Shown here: one piece after another, positions 1 through 20,265 of the stretch
Position numbering within the stretch: the stretch's first letter is position 1
How the letters are laid out: every line of letters starts with the position of its first letter
The notes under the pieces: model-generated
Told to the model about the DNA's origin: nothing
Seen by the model: only the letters and a program-made list of their open reading frames with translations
The model's database searches: none
Source: Amoebidium appalachense
Taxonomy: Eukaryota > Ichthyosporea
Length of the DNA: 64,000 bases
Direction: 5' to 3'
NCBI GenBank assembly: GCA_963693365.1
Contig: CAVNZM010000011.1
Coordinates: 6,572,001-6,636,000, forward strand
Made by a program: the position numbers and the translations under genes

Positions 1-8
1 GCACATAC

Positions 9-8677
<8,669 letters not shown>

Positions 8678-9183
8678 GGTGGAATCAAGAAGGATCAAAC
8701 AACTGAGGAGAATATATATTAAGACACTTCCTAGTGTAGCCTCCAAAAGATGTGAAGACAACAAATTTGAGGGATTAGTATCGAGGTATCTTGTTTCAGT
8801 TTTGTGACTCGACAGGGTCGATCCTCTCCCTCGCCCCTCCCGCCTCCCCTCCCCCCCCCCCCCCCCCCCCCCCGCCCCCTCCCGCCCACTTTCCCTCCCT
8901 CCCTCCTTCCCTCTCTCCCTCCCCCAAGCCCCTCCCTCCTTCCCTCTCTCCTTCCCTTCCCTCGCCTCCCCCCCCCCCCCCTCCTTCCCCTTCTCCCTCC
9001 CTCCCTCCTTCCCTTTCCTTCCTCCCTCCCTCCCTCCCTCTTTCCAACCTTCCCTCCTTCCTGGGCCCCCCTCCCCTCCCACCCACCCTCCCCCCTCCCC
9101 TCACTCTGCCCCCGCCTTTCCCCCCCCACTTCCCCCCCCCCCCCCCCCCCCCCCCCCCGCCTCTCGCTGCTGTCAATACTTAC

Positions 9184-9300
9184 CTCCTCTCACAGTCGAA
9201 TCGTGCCTGTCAAACTCGTAGCCTTTCCCTCATCCTCGGCCTCCGTTCCCCTTTCGTCGCACTCGTCCTATCCTGCCTGCTTAGGCTATAAAGACTTTGC
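9184..9300 (-). other. Possible untranslated first exon of the cereblon-like gene
   Basis: A strong donor (GTAAGTATTG on the minus strand) follows position 9184, with no long open frame before it. The next acceptor, CTCCTCAG at 8703-8710, sits 25 nt before the ATG at 8677. This fits a 5' UTR exon spliced to the coding start. The 5' end is a guess. Confidence 0.35.
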
Positions 9301-9536
9301 GGTATCCACTTTTCTTCGATGTCCTGTAAATCAGCTAAACTTTGGTGTTCTTTACATCAGGGAATTCTCCGCTTAACATTGACATATCCTTGCTGGACGG
9401 TTTTGAGTGTGCCTGAGCATTCGTTTCTTCGCCAACCTTGAAATAGAAAAGGTCCCTGTCGCGTCTGAAACACAGAGTGGCTACACTCACTCTGTCGCCT
9501 TTGCTCGTTTTCTCCTAGTCAAATCAAATTGAATCC

Positions 9537-9588
9537 TATCAAGTGGAAAGAGCTTTCCTCCCTATCAAGTGGAAAGAGCTTTCCTCCC
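9537..9588. repeat. 26-bp perfect tandem duplication
   Basis: The unit TATCAAGTGGAAAGAGCTTT plus CCTCCC occurs twice back to back, at 9537-9562 and 9563-9588. Confidence 0.9.
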
Positions 9589-9976
9589 GATGTCTATTTT
9601 TTTGAGTCGTATGTGAGACTTCAGTCACACGGTGACGGCTGATTTGTGTAAGCAAAAAATGACGTCACTTTCTATGAAGTTGTTGGCAAACCAGTCGCCA
9701 CAGTCTTGTAAAAGCGTTTCTTGGGGTTAGAGCGAGGTACTCGGAGGCATTTGGACTATCTATGAGCCTTGTCCATGATCTAGAAACGGCTACTCCTAAA
9801 AATGCTAGCATGACATGTAGCCAATGGGGCTTGCCAAATATCAGATCGGATTCGGATGCCAGATCCACTCAGGCTCTAACAGATTTACAGAAATACCTGA
9901 ATATGTGTATATTATACATATACGCGTGTGTGTGTGGGTGTTTGTGTGTACGCATACTAATTACTTAAACATCCAC

Positions 9977-10288
9977 TCACTCTCCTTCAGAAGGTATTGT
10001 GTTCTTTGCATGTACAGATCTAATCATGACGTCATGCTCACGCCCGGTCACGTGACGTAAACAACCTTGAACACGGATCGGCAATCTCGGACGATTTGTG
10101 GAATGTGGTGCAACCCTACTACTAGTAGCATGCATTATTGTAGAGTCTTCGCTCGACAAGGCCACGCTCCCTTTTTTGAGCTTCTTTATCCTTAACTGGG
10201 CCTCAGCTGGGTCCCCTAACGCGGAGCAAAAGGGAAGCGCAGCTGTTTTTTCATGTTCCAAACTGACGCTCATGTTGTGAGCCTCCAC
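9977..10288 (-). CDS. Hypothetical 103-codon ORF, doubtful
   Basis: An open frame from ATG 10288 in sequence that is not low complexity. The predicted peptide is mixed, with a basic stretch (LRIKKLKKG) but no recognisable domain, membrane segment or signal peptide. The antisense strand is also open over part of the same stretch. It overlaps the CRE/E-box cluster, so it could simply be regulatory DNA. Confidence 0.15.
   Translation of the reverse strand: MEAHNMSVSLEHEKTAALPFCSALGDPAEAQLRIKKLKKGSVALSSEDSTIMHATSSRVAPHSTNRPRLPIRVQGCLRHVTGREHDVMIRSVHAKNTIPSEGE
10027..10060. promoter_or_regulatory. Clustered CRE-like and E-box motifs
   Basis: TGACGTCA at 10027-10034, palindromic GTCACGTGAC at 10047-10056 and an overlapping TGACGTAA at 10053-10060. 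These match bZIP and bHLH-type binding sites. The target gene is not clear; the nearest supported start is the cereblon-like gene, about 0.7 kb to the left. Confidence 0.3.
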
Positions 10289-11877
10289 ACGCGGCCGCGG
10301 GCCACAACTTCACCGGATCAACTTGAAGACTCAATCGGCAATCCCCCCATATCGCTTAAATGGATCTATGATTATTTTAAAATAAAAAACATAAACTTTC
10401 ACTGTCACGCATACTCAAGTTTAACTTCTATAAAAGCATAGAATAATTTCTGTTTCATTTATACTGGAAAAAAATAAATTTGGTGTTTATTTTACCCATA
10501 TTTACTGGACATAACACCCATAGCATATTTGATTGCGGAACAACTTTTTAGTCAGCAAAAGTATAGGGTGATTTATCCTTCGTATTTATATTGGCTCATA
10601 TGCATGCGAATGATATTTTTCTAGTAGCCTAGGTACGAAAAACGGCGAAAAACGTGGAAGCAACTGCAACAATGCCTTCTTAGAGGAAAAACAATATAAA
10701 ACCCCAATTCATAACACAAAAAAATCAGTTTTACTACGAGTAAGAAGTTCCCAAACACAAATAACAACCGTAGGGCACATAGCACATCGCAAACTCCGCA
10801 GGGTTATCCCACCAATATGTAACTGAAAAAGCCAAAGCTACGAAATAAAAATAAAGCGACAAGTGACAAAGGACACCAGCGGGCAAAACCTTAAGTGTAC
10901 GTGTATGCGTGAAGCTAGTTTGCTCCAACTAGTCATATGCATCGATGTTGACCAGACCACACTCCGCAAGAAGACATCATTACTGCTGCTTCCCATGGCC
11001 AACAGGCCCCCCGCAAAACCTACCGAGTCACAGCAAGCAAGTCAGCCTCTAAAAGAGCAATGCAGACCAAATCTGAGCTAAAAAACAATCCCAACGGGCC
11101 CGGCCCCTAGATAACGGCTGGAGAAACTGCATCTAGCTCTCTGATAAGGTGGCCTAGTTGTGTTAGAGATTGTGACAATACGAAAACGCGTAGGGCAGCC
11201 AAAACCCCACAAACGTTTTTATGTAGCCTGTGGCTGCACGTTGCCTTCATCAACGGACCAATAAAACCGAGCCAAAAGAAAAAAAAATTCTAAATCGTAT
11301 TGGCGGGGTTCGTCTCATTTATGACTCGTACAGACCCTTCATATTTTTAAGTTTGACGACCCATTTCAGTGTCCCTTAGCGATTACACACCCCGATAGAC
11401 AAAACAGGCTTCATATTCCACTCTGGAGTTTCAAAATAACCACCTGACCACCTTTTACCCGAGAAAACACCCATTTTTGTATGGAAACACACTAAAATAC
11501 ACTATTGTGGCCTATTTCACTGCTACGAAAACCCAATACAGCACCTCTCAGCGTTACTCGTATGACCCCCTGGGCTTAATCGTAAATACGACGATTTTGA
11601 GTCGTAATTCAACCCCTGAAACTCCGGGTATTATGATTGGCTGTTGATGGCATGTCAAGAAAACAAAAGGCTGGGCGCAGGCGATGATGGCCATCATCAT
11701 GGCCACTCAGTTTTCTCACGCCCGGTGGTGATCACCTTGTCCACCCTGAATTTTTGTACCCACGAAACTATACTCTCGTGTATGCCTCGGGCTAGGTATA
11801 TGCTTTCTAGGAGGTAATTGCATATATAACTATAGACACAGGTTAGAGGGTGTTTGCCAACTCAAAACACACAGAAA

Positions 11878-12672
11878 ATGGACGGCGACACAAACAAAAA
11901 AGACATGCAAATGGACGAGCAAACCTCCCCTCCAACAAACCCTGATCGCCTTTTGCTCTTGGAGGAGGGGAGGAACGAGATGTTCCACCAGATGGTAACA
12001 GCGAGGCAATCACAGCACCCACGCATAGTTCAGGCGAATCCCTCCCCAACGGGCATGTTTGCGTTTGGTTTGACCACCGTTTTGGCTATGATGGTGGCGA
12101 TTGGAGCCATTGAAGAAAATGCAAACCACCTCGTGACGGCTTTTGCCATTTTCGATGGCGGATTTCTTCAGTTTCTGGCGGGAATGTGGGAGATGAGACG
12201 CGGAAACACGTTTGGTGCTACTGCTTTCAGCGCGTTCGGCATGTTTTGGATTACGGACTCCATTTACAGTATTCTCTGTGCGAGTTACAATTGGGAAAAG
12301 TCGAAGGAGGGCCTTGCTACGTGGAACGCACTCTTCGGACTTTTTGGAGCCCTCATGATCGTCCCTACTCTGAAGTTGACGCGTGTACACCAGTTCGTTT
12401 TTGTTGTCGTGTCTTTGGCGTTTATCCTCCTCGCTGGAGGTCAGTATAGCGATGGAGTAACGAAGGCGGGGGCCGTTTTCGGACTTTTGGCGGCGTTTGG
12501 AGCCATGTACATTGGGTGGGCGGAACTCGTCAATGAAACATGGGGAAGAGCTATCATTCCACTCTGGCCTATGACTACCCCAGCAACGTGCGAAAGCAAT
12601 AGGGTGGGTTGTAACGGAACGCCGTGCGCAGTGCACCATATGAGATTGGAGTGCACGGAGGTGGATTACTGA
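11878..12672 (+). CDS. GPR1/FUN34/SatP family acetate transporter
   Basis: A single-exon frame of 264 residues. I chose the ATG at 11878 (AAAATGG); the frame is open a little further upstream but only from a non-ATG codon. Residues 1-50 are a hydrophilic, charged N-tail. Residues 54-61, NPSPTGMF, match the family signature (NPAPLGLF-like) before the first helix. About six hydrophobic helices follow, with FWITDSIYSI around the middle of the protein, also typical of the family. The final 30 residues are polar and Cys-containing. Family members are membrane proteins moving acetate and other short carboxylates with protons in bacteria, fungi and some protists. The CDS has none of the simple repeats seen in neighbouring introns. 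Which carboxylate it carries cannot be told from sequence. Confidence 0.87.
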   Translation: MDGDTNKKDMQMDEQTSPPTNPDRLLLLEEGRNEMFHQMVTARQSQHPRIVQANPSPTGMFAFGLTTVLAMMVAIGAIEENANHLVTAFAIFDGGFLQFLAGMWEMRRGNTFGATAFSAFGMFWITDSIYSILCASYNWEKSKEGLATWNALFGLFGALMIVPTLKLTRVHQFVFVVVSLAFILLAGGQYSDGVTKAGAVFGLLAAFGAMYIGWAELVNETWGRAIIPLWPMTTPATCESNRVGCNGTPCAVHHMRLECTEVDY

Positions 12673-12822
12673 TTGGAAAATTTTTGTGGTTGTTGTATGC
12701 ATCCGGACTGAGGAGACGGTTGTGTAAGCGTGCGGGCGATCGCTGTGTTGCGACATCATATGGTATGTCCTTGTGACATACATATGCTTGCATTGTGTCA
12801 TTGGAGGGAAAGGTGGTCCGCT

Positions 12823-12854
<32 letters not shown>

Positions 12855-13131
12855 GGGACGGGGTAGATGAGGCCGTAGGGGGGGGGGTGGGGGGGGTCGG
12901 TCGGGGCGGCAGGGTGGCGGGGGGATCGGGGGGTAGGGTGATGAATTAGAAGGGGTGGATCGTGAGTAGGGAAGCTGGGGGAACGTACACGTGCATGGAC
13001 AAATGTAATTGATATAGATTTCAAGTGCCACAAAATGACATCATGTCCCATTCTTTCCGATTTGGACTTGCGGCAGTGAAGACTTCAAGTGCCGTCGTAA
13101 CACGCCCAGAAACATGCGCATTCTGTTCAAG

Positions 13132-13195
<64 letters not shown>

Positions 13196-13238
13196 ACACA
13201 CACACACACAAACACATACACACACGTGACACACACAC

Positions 13239-13283
<45 letters not shown>

Positions 13284-13293
13284 ACACACACCG

Positions 13294-13332
<39 letters not shown>

Positions 13333-13660
13333 CGCACGCGCACACACACATGCACAAACACTGTGTCACATGCACGCACAGCACAAACACTGCGTCACAT
13401 GCACGCACACACACAAGCACACGTGCATACCGTACACATGGACACACACACACACAAGCACCGCACACACACAAAAGAAATTGTTAAACAAACACTTGAA
13501 ACAAACAAACATTGAGAGAGAGATGAACAGCTTCACATGTGTGGCCTCTACGTACTCATGGACAAGTCACGGCGGCAAACGCTCCACTACATATAGCATA
13601 GGGTGTCATAGGGGATAGGAACCTAGAAGACCCCCCCGCCCCCCTACCCCCTTTCTAGAT

Positions 13661-13807
<147 letters not shown>

Positions 13808-14127
13808 CGCTCGCTCTCTCTCCCTCTCTCTCCCTCTCTCTCTCTCTCCGTCTATCTCTCTCTCTCTCTCTCTCTCTCCCCCCCCCCCCCTCTCTCTCTC
13901 TCTCCCCATCCCTCCCTCTCTCTCCCCCCCCCTCCCCCCCTGGCCCCCAGGCCTCTCTCTCTCTCTGTCACCGTTTGCGAGATTCTCTCTCTCTCTCTCC
14001 CCCCCTCCCCCCCTCCCCCCCTTCCCCCCGGTCTCTCTCTCCCCCACCCCCCCACCCCCACCTCTCTCTATCGTGCACGCTCTCTCTATCTATCTGTCAT
14101 TCTCTCCTTGTCTCTGTGTCTCTCTCC

Positions 14128-14184
<57 letters not shown>

Positions 14185-15395
14185 CTCGCTCTCTCTGCCT
14201 CTCCCTCTCTCTCTCTCTCCCTCCCCCCCCCCCCCCCCCCTCTCTCTGTCTCTCGCTCTCTCTGCCTCTCCCTCTCTCTCTCTCCCCCCCCCCCCTCTCT
14301 CTCTCTCTCTTTCTTTCTCGCAGTCTCTTTCTCTCTCTCTCTTCTCTCTATCCCTCTCCGAGAGTCTCTCTATCCCTCTCCCCCCCCCCCCCCCCCCTCT
14401 CTCTCCCCCCTCTCTCCCTCTCTCCCTCCCCCTCCCCCCCCCCCCCCCCCTTCTTCCCACCTCCCCTCCTTCTCTCATCCGCCCCGCCGGCCTCTCCTTC
14501 GCCTCCATGGCAATATGCACACGTACCGTCACACAAGCACACACACAAACACACACCGAGAGAGAGATGCATATGTTTGGCATGAGCTATTGTGTCATGC
14601 TCATGATCAGCGAAATTTAACAGTTTTCTTGAAGTGTGAAACACTGCGCATGTGTGTGTACGTGTGTGTGTGTGTGTGTGTGTGTGTGTCTGTGTGCGCG
14701 CGTGTATGCATGTGTACATGTGTGTGTGCAACGGCCCGTGCCACTCAGTGCGTCCCGAGCGTTTGTGTTTACGTGTGCATGTATGGGTGTGCACGTGTGT
14801 GCAAATTAGGCGCCGGGGGCGGGGGAGGGGGGGGGGGGGGGGGGAGGGGGGGGGGGGGGGGGGGGGGGGCCAGGGGGAAACTTTTTTTAATTTTAATTTT
14901 TTTATTTTATCCCGTTTCACTCCCGGCGAGGCACTGCCTCGGGGGAGCTTACCGTCTTCCGCCTAGACACAGATCGTACTGTATAGCACACTCATAAATC
15001 AGGATTCTAATTGAACCCAACTGGCACTATTTTTAGTTACGCCTTATCCCACGGTTCTAGCCGCAGCAACCCTAGTGGGGAAGTGTGCACAGCTCACTTT
15101 AACAACACCAGCCGGGAGCGACCCGGGACACATACACAAACATAAAGACTTGAAAGGAGAAGACCCCATGCCCAGGACGCTGACCCGAACCGTGGCCGGT
15201 GACTCGGATTGGTCTCCCACTTGAACGTTGGGCTGGGATGCCCAAGCGGCGCGCCGTCGACGTCAGAGGGCCGGTGCTGTTCATGACGTCATGTCTTGCG
15301 GCCGGATGATAACAAATTGGTGGTGCTGCTTGACGTGGTCTGGGGTGATGGCTTCTAGGGGGCGGCCAGACCGGTGGACCGTCGGCGAGGCAGAA

Positions 15396-15466
15396 AAATC
15401 GGAAGTAACCAGGATCGATCCTGCGACTTCGAAGTTCGAGCTTGACACGCAGAGATCTTACCATTG
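15396..15466 (-). other. tRNA-like sequence, pseudo-tRNA or SINE head
   Basis: Read on the minus strand, GCAATGGTAAGATCTC resembles a tRNA D-arm/A-box, and 40 nt later AGTCGCAGGATCGATCC resembles a variable region plus T-arm/B-box. A full cloverleaf does not form: the T-stem pairs poorly and no convincing acceptor stem is seen. A degenerate tRNA or a tRNA-derived retroposon head fits better than a working tRNA gene. Confidence 0.3.
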
Positions 15467-15546
15467 CACCCGCCCCCCGGCCAGGGGGAAACGATTGTCC
15501 GAAGTTTTTGAAAACGCCTCACCACAGCAATCATTGCCTGTGTTTA

Positions 15547-15592
<46 letters not shown>

Positions 15593-15702
15593 TGTGTGTC
15601 CCTCTCTCTCTCTCCCTCTCTGTGTGTGTGTGTGGGTGTGCGTACATGTGTGTGGATGTATGACAGTGTGTGTGTGTGTGTTTGTCTGTTTGTCTCTCTC
15701 TC

Positions 15703-15783
<81 letters not shown>

Positions 15784-16000
15784 CACGGTGTGTGCACGTG
15801 TTGTTGTTGTTTTAACTCGGACTTTGAATTTTTCTTTTAACGCATTGCCCACGTACGTAACCATTGCCAATACACACGTGCAGATATGACGTGCATGCGT
15901 GCGCGCGTGCCATGGTGAGCGCACGTGTGCATGTCTATTTTTTTTATTTTTTTTAAGGTGGTGGTGGTGGTGGTGGTGGTGGGGTGGGGTGGGGTGGGGT

Positions 16001-16034
<34 letters not shown>

Positions 16035-16867
16035 CTGAGTGTGTGTGTGTGAGCGAGTGTCTCAGAGTGTGGGGGTTTGGGGGGAGGGGGGGGTGCGGGG
16101 GGGTTGCGCGTGGAGGGGAAGGGAGGGGGGCTTGAACCTTAAATGCTTCGCAAAAGCCTGCCCCACGAAATTACATGATGTTAGAATCACTGATTATTTA
16201 TCCAGTAGTTTGATAAAGAGGGCCATATACCGTGTTAGCGTCCCACAAGCAGCTACGGCACTGAGAGAGGCATACTAGCTATAGCCTATGCCATCTTATA
16301 TGCATATTAAGCCTTACACATGGCTGGTGTACCGTTGCTTGTAAATGTTGACCATATGCATGTGTGGGGGCCCGAAACTCCAAGTGACCTTTTATACAGT
16401 TGAACAGTGGGCACATGCGTACAGTACTTGCTGTGAAGGTACGGTACCACCGTAGGCTGTCAGAAAAGTCACTTAGCCAATCAAGATATAGGCGCAAAAT
16501 CCTTTCAGCTTAGGAGTCCGAGACTATTTACACCTTACGACCGTGCAGGGCTGCAGCTGCAACCCAAGCAATATCGATGTGACATTAAATTCATCAAATT
16601 AGGTGCAATACCCCCTTGCATTTCCTCATGGTGCCGCTTCCATGCCCCAAACTTAAAGTGCATTAATTAAAGTCGGGCCCTATACGGTAATTTCTTTACT
16701 TACCCCCCCCCCCCCCCTCCGGGCAAAAAAAACCAAAAAAAAAAAACCAACAACAACCAACACCACCACCACCAGACACGCACACACACACGTGCGGGCG
16801 CAAGGTTTTACAGCCATTCGAATGAAAAGCACGGTAATATATGAGAATGTTTCTTCTTATAGTCAGA

Positions 16868-18432
16868 CTATGTAACTACTCTTCCTTTCTGTGCTTGCTG
16901 GGGTTTTTTTTCCAGCAATGTCCACAGACTTGCCTTTCCATCGTCCCTCAAAGCCAACAGTGCCGCACCGTCACACTCCATTTTGAGGTCCCGAGACCAC
17001 CACACACTATCAACCCCACTCAAATCTAACATCACACACTGTGCAACCGCGACGGTGTGCGGGGTCGGATGTTTCAGTACATACACGCTCAGGCCCGTTC
17101 TTGTTTTCACCGAGAACACGCCCGGCCCATGGAACCGCGCAGTATCGGTATCCCCGTTGTCTACACCGTTGTTGAGTGTGAGAAGCGTGGTTGCGGGAAT
17201 CAGAACCCCGACCTTCTCATCCAACGACTCATACACGACCACGCCGCCGCTGGATTGGCTGTCTCCCTTGTTCACGGCCAAGATGCTTCGCTGCTTGCCA
17301 GACAACCACAGCCTCTCCTTGCGCACCTCATGCCATCCCCACGATAAAGCTCCTCGCCGGTTTTGATGTCGTGGACGAAAACGCATTTCCGTCCTGGTCG
17401 CGGGAAAATATATCCAACAAAGGCCTCTTCGTTATGTTGCATATAAAAATCAGCCATGAGGCCGGATGGAGCCATCTCACGCGTCCAATGCCAAAGAATA
17501 TCTCCTGTGTGGATGTTTTGCGCGATAATCGTATCGCACGGACGCCCCGTTCTCGCTATCAGGGTGTCTCCGTGTGCAAGCATGAGCGAAACACTGGGTG
17601 CAGTCATGGTGATCGCCTTTGCCACCGACCCGTCAGCCAGACTGTAACGGACCACCACCGTCTCGTCCAGCCCCTTATAGGAGCCCCCAACAGAGGCCTG
17701 CCGGTCGCGGTGCTCGATGAAGAGCTTGTCAATTCTCCCCCACGTTTTCAGTTTCTCCCCTGTCGTAGTGTCCCAAAGAACACATCTTTCGGCAGTGTTA
17801 TTGTAGTCTGTCGTCAACAACCGGTTATACCTTGTGGCCAACTGAAAACTCGAACCGGCCGCTAACCCACGATCCAACAACATACACTTCAACTCGCCAC
17901 GGCACATGTCCACGATTGACGGCTCCGGATCGACAGCTCACACATACAGCGACCCCACACATAAAGAAGAAAGCCTTGTGGCACCATTCACAAGCACCTG
18001 CACGCACAAGAACTTCCGATGTTAGGATCTCTCAAAATTCCCGGACAAGAGGAAAACAGAGGGATGGTCGGGTTGAACACTGCAACACAAACTAATGTGC
18101 TTGACCGGGGGGAGGGGGGAGGGGGGGGGGGGGGGGGGGGGGGGGTAATTCTATTCTAGAGTACTAAGTACACATTCATAACAGACAACACAAAGAAAAG
18201 GGCAACCCGCACATAAAATCTGCAAACAACAATAAGCAGAGCCCATCCGCAGGGGGAGGGGGGGGAGGAGGGAGGGAAGGGCGGGGGGGGGGGGGGGGGG
18301 GGAGGGGGGGGGGGGGCAAGTCATCCACAGTACGTGCAGGGGAGAGGGGGGGATGGGCAGCTAGTGATACTGGAACGGTGCCAAATACACAAGCAAAAGC
18401 AGGGAGACAACGCCCAACTGAGGAAGCCGGGG

Positions 18433-18463
<31 letters not shown>

Positions 18464-18826
18464 CGGGGGGAGGGGGGGGGGGATTAGGCCAAAGACTGCG
18501 CGATGAGTTGAAGACAGTGGGTGGAAAGGTGGGAGGGTAAGAGGGATGCAAACGGGGTAACGTAAAGAACACGGGTGAGGTGTGTGTCAAAGTGTATGCA
18601 TGGGGGTATATGCGGGGATTAGGCGGCGGATTAGGGGTAATCTGGCCCGTCCCACTCACCTGTCCTCGTTCAGCTGTGTGCGCTCTCTTTTCAAAGCGTC
18701 TGCTTCTGCGCTCAGGGCGGCCTCCTTGGCGCACAGCTCACGTGCCGTGGCCGCTATGCGCCCAAGCACTGCCGCCCCAGACTTTTCAAGCTGCTCGGCG
18801 TCAGACAAAAGCGAGTGGGCGCTCAT
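16868..18826 (-). CDS. Coiled-coil protein with possible beta-propeller region, apparent frameshift
   Basis: Exon 1 (18660-18826, ATG 18826, donor CAG/GTGAGT) encodes 55 residues with an Ala/Glu/Leu-rich coiled coil (ARELCAKEAALSAEADALKR). The body runs from about 17945 to the stop at 16868 and encodes beta-rich sequence with WD- or PQQ-like repeats: CVLWDTTTGEKLKTWGR, FVHDIKTGEELYRG, GVFSVKTRTGLSVYVLK. Two frames are needed. The first reads to about 17345 (ELYRG); the second starts just after, at WHEVRKERLWLSGKQ, and runs to the stop. Adding one G to the four-G run there would join them. Between 17945 and 18079 the splice structure is unresolved: an exon-like SVQPDHPSVFLLSGNFE (to 18079) and a Cys-rich frame (CEWCHKAFFFMCGVAVCVSC) both occur. 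No named family is recognised. Confidence 0.55.
18165..18345 (-). repeat. Dispersed intronic repeat, subtype A copy split by G-runs
   Basis: Minus-strand matches to the family include GTACTGTGGATGAC, then GGATGGGCTCTGCTTATTG, then a degenerate GTTGTCTGTTATGAATGTG, ending beside a 25-nt C-run. It lies in the first part of the minus-strand gene at 16.9-18.8 kb, in the sense orientation. Confidence 0.55.
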
Positions 18827-19761
18827 GTTTAAGATGGAATTTGAAAACGGAAGTGGCCCAAGTTGTGGAGATGGTATCAACTAAAAAGGTGGGGCCTTGC
18901 TTCCATTCCTACAAAAGAGGAAAATTCTTACTCATGAAAAAAAGGGATGCCTCTATTACTTGAACTGACTGCTGCGAAGTAAAAACGTTGTGTGGTATAA
19001 GCAGTTTGCCGACAGGCCGCTAACGCAAAAACGTAGTCTTTGATTATTGATCTATACCATCTAACCTGTGCAATGGTTGCCAGAAGATGACCTCATTATC
19101 ACAGACTACAACGCGGGAACATTTTGGCGCGAAACCTCCCCTGCCAGGCAGACTCGAGTCAGTAAACCCGAGTCGTTCCGGACAGGCGCGCATGAATGCG
19201 CGCACACACATTGTATGAACCGAATAAGACAGACAAGCAATTCAGAATTTTCAAGGTACATAAAAGGGCATGCGTAAATAAAAGAAGAAATGTACACAGA
19301 CACGTACAGACATGCAGGGACACAACACCCCCATGAACACACACACACCCGGCACCCGCCCATATATACACCCACACACACACATACGTACACATACACA
19401 CACAAACACGCGCACACGCACACGCACACACAGCACAGGAAAAGCGCCAGGACTGTAAGTGTAACCGCGTGTGTGTGTGACTTAGTGAGGGAGCGAGAAT
19501 GTGTGTGTGGGTGTGTGTGCGTCCGTGTGTGTGTGTGTTTGCGCATGTCTGTGTGTGCATGCGTGCGCGCGCCACGGGGTGTGTGTGCGCGTGTGTACCT
19601 TTTGCAAGGTTTATTGACTGGGGGTGGGGGGGGCGGAAGAAGGGGAGAGGGGGGGGGGGGGCGGGGGGGAGGAGGGCTCAGCGAGTGGAGGAAGTGCAGG
19701 GAAAGCGTGTGCATGTGGAGACGGAGAGACCGCTGGAGGGGAGGGGAGAGGGAGGGGGAAA

Positions 19762-19796
<35 letters not shown>

Positions 19797-20223
19797 CTAC
19801 ATCGGTGGTTTCTGTTCATAGTATAGTAGTGTTGCAATAGTGATGCTTGCGCATGTGCAGTTTTCAACATTGAATGCGTCTAAACGGCCAGGTCAGGGGT
19901 TGGATGGGGTGATGTCGCAGGCCACATTCCACATAGCAGGTCAAAGACCTGTGTTTTTTTTCTGTTCTGTTCTTTTGCTTGTTTGTTTTTGGGTGTTTTG
20001 TTTGTTTGTTTGTCTATTATGATTTGTTCATTCACTTATTTATTTTTAATTTTTTTTTGGGGGGGGGAGGGGGGAGGAGCTTGTCAACCAGGCCTTCTTC
20101 CTTTTTTTTTTTTTTTTGGCACATCTCATTTCGTCATCGTTGCCCCCCTACCCACTCCTCCCCTCTTTTTCCCCCTCACCATACGCTGGTATGACGTGTG
20201 TGTGTGTGTGTGTGTGTGTGTTT

Positions 20224-20265
<42 letters not shown>

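Larger units (their letters stand above)
9301..11877. other. Intergenic region, low repeat content
   Basis: Between the presumed cereblon promoter and the transporter gene. Composition is ordinary, unlike the surrounding introns. It holds a 26-bp tandem duplication at 9537-9588, a cluster of CRE and E-box-like motifs at 10027-10060, and a few ORFs of 60-103 codons that I cannot support. The last 100 bp before 11878 contain AT-rich TATA-like sequence (around 11823) and are the likely transporter promoter. Confidence 0.6.

Noticed and set aside
12010-12801. 263-codon minus-strand ORF
   Set aside because: It overlaps the acetate transporter antisense; no domain, whereas the plus strand has clear family motifs.
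13975-14997. A 340-codon plus-strand ORF
   Set aside because: Almost all of it is CT/C-rich and GT repeat; no domain, and it starts inside a microsatellite.
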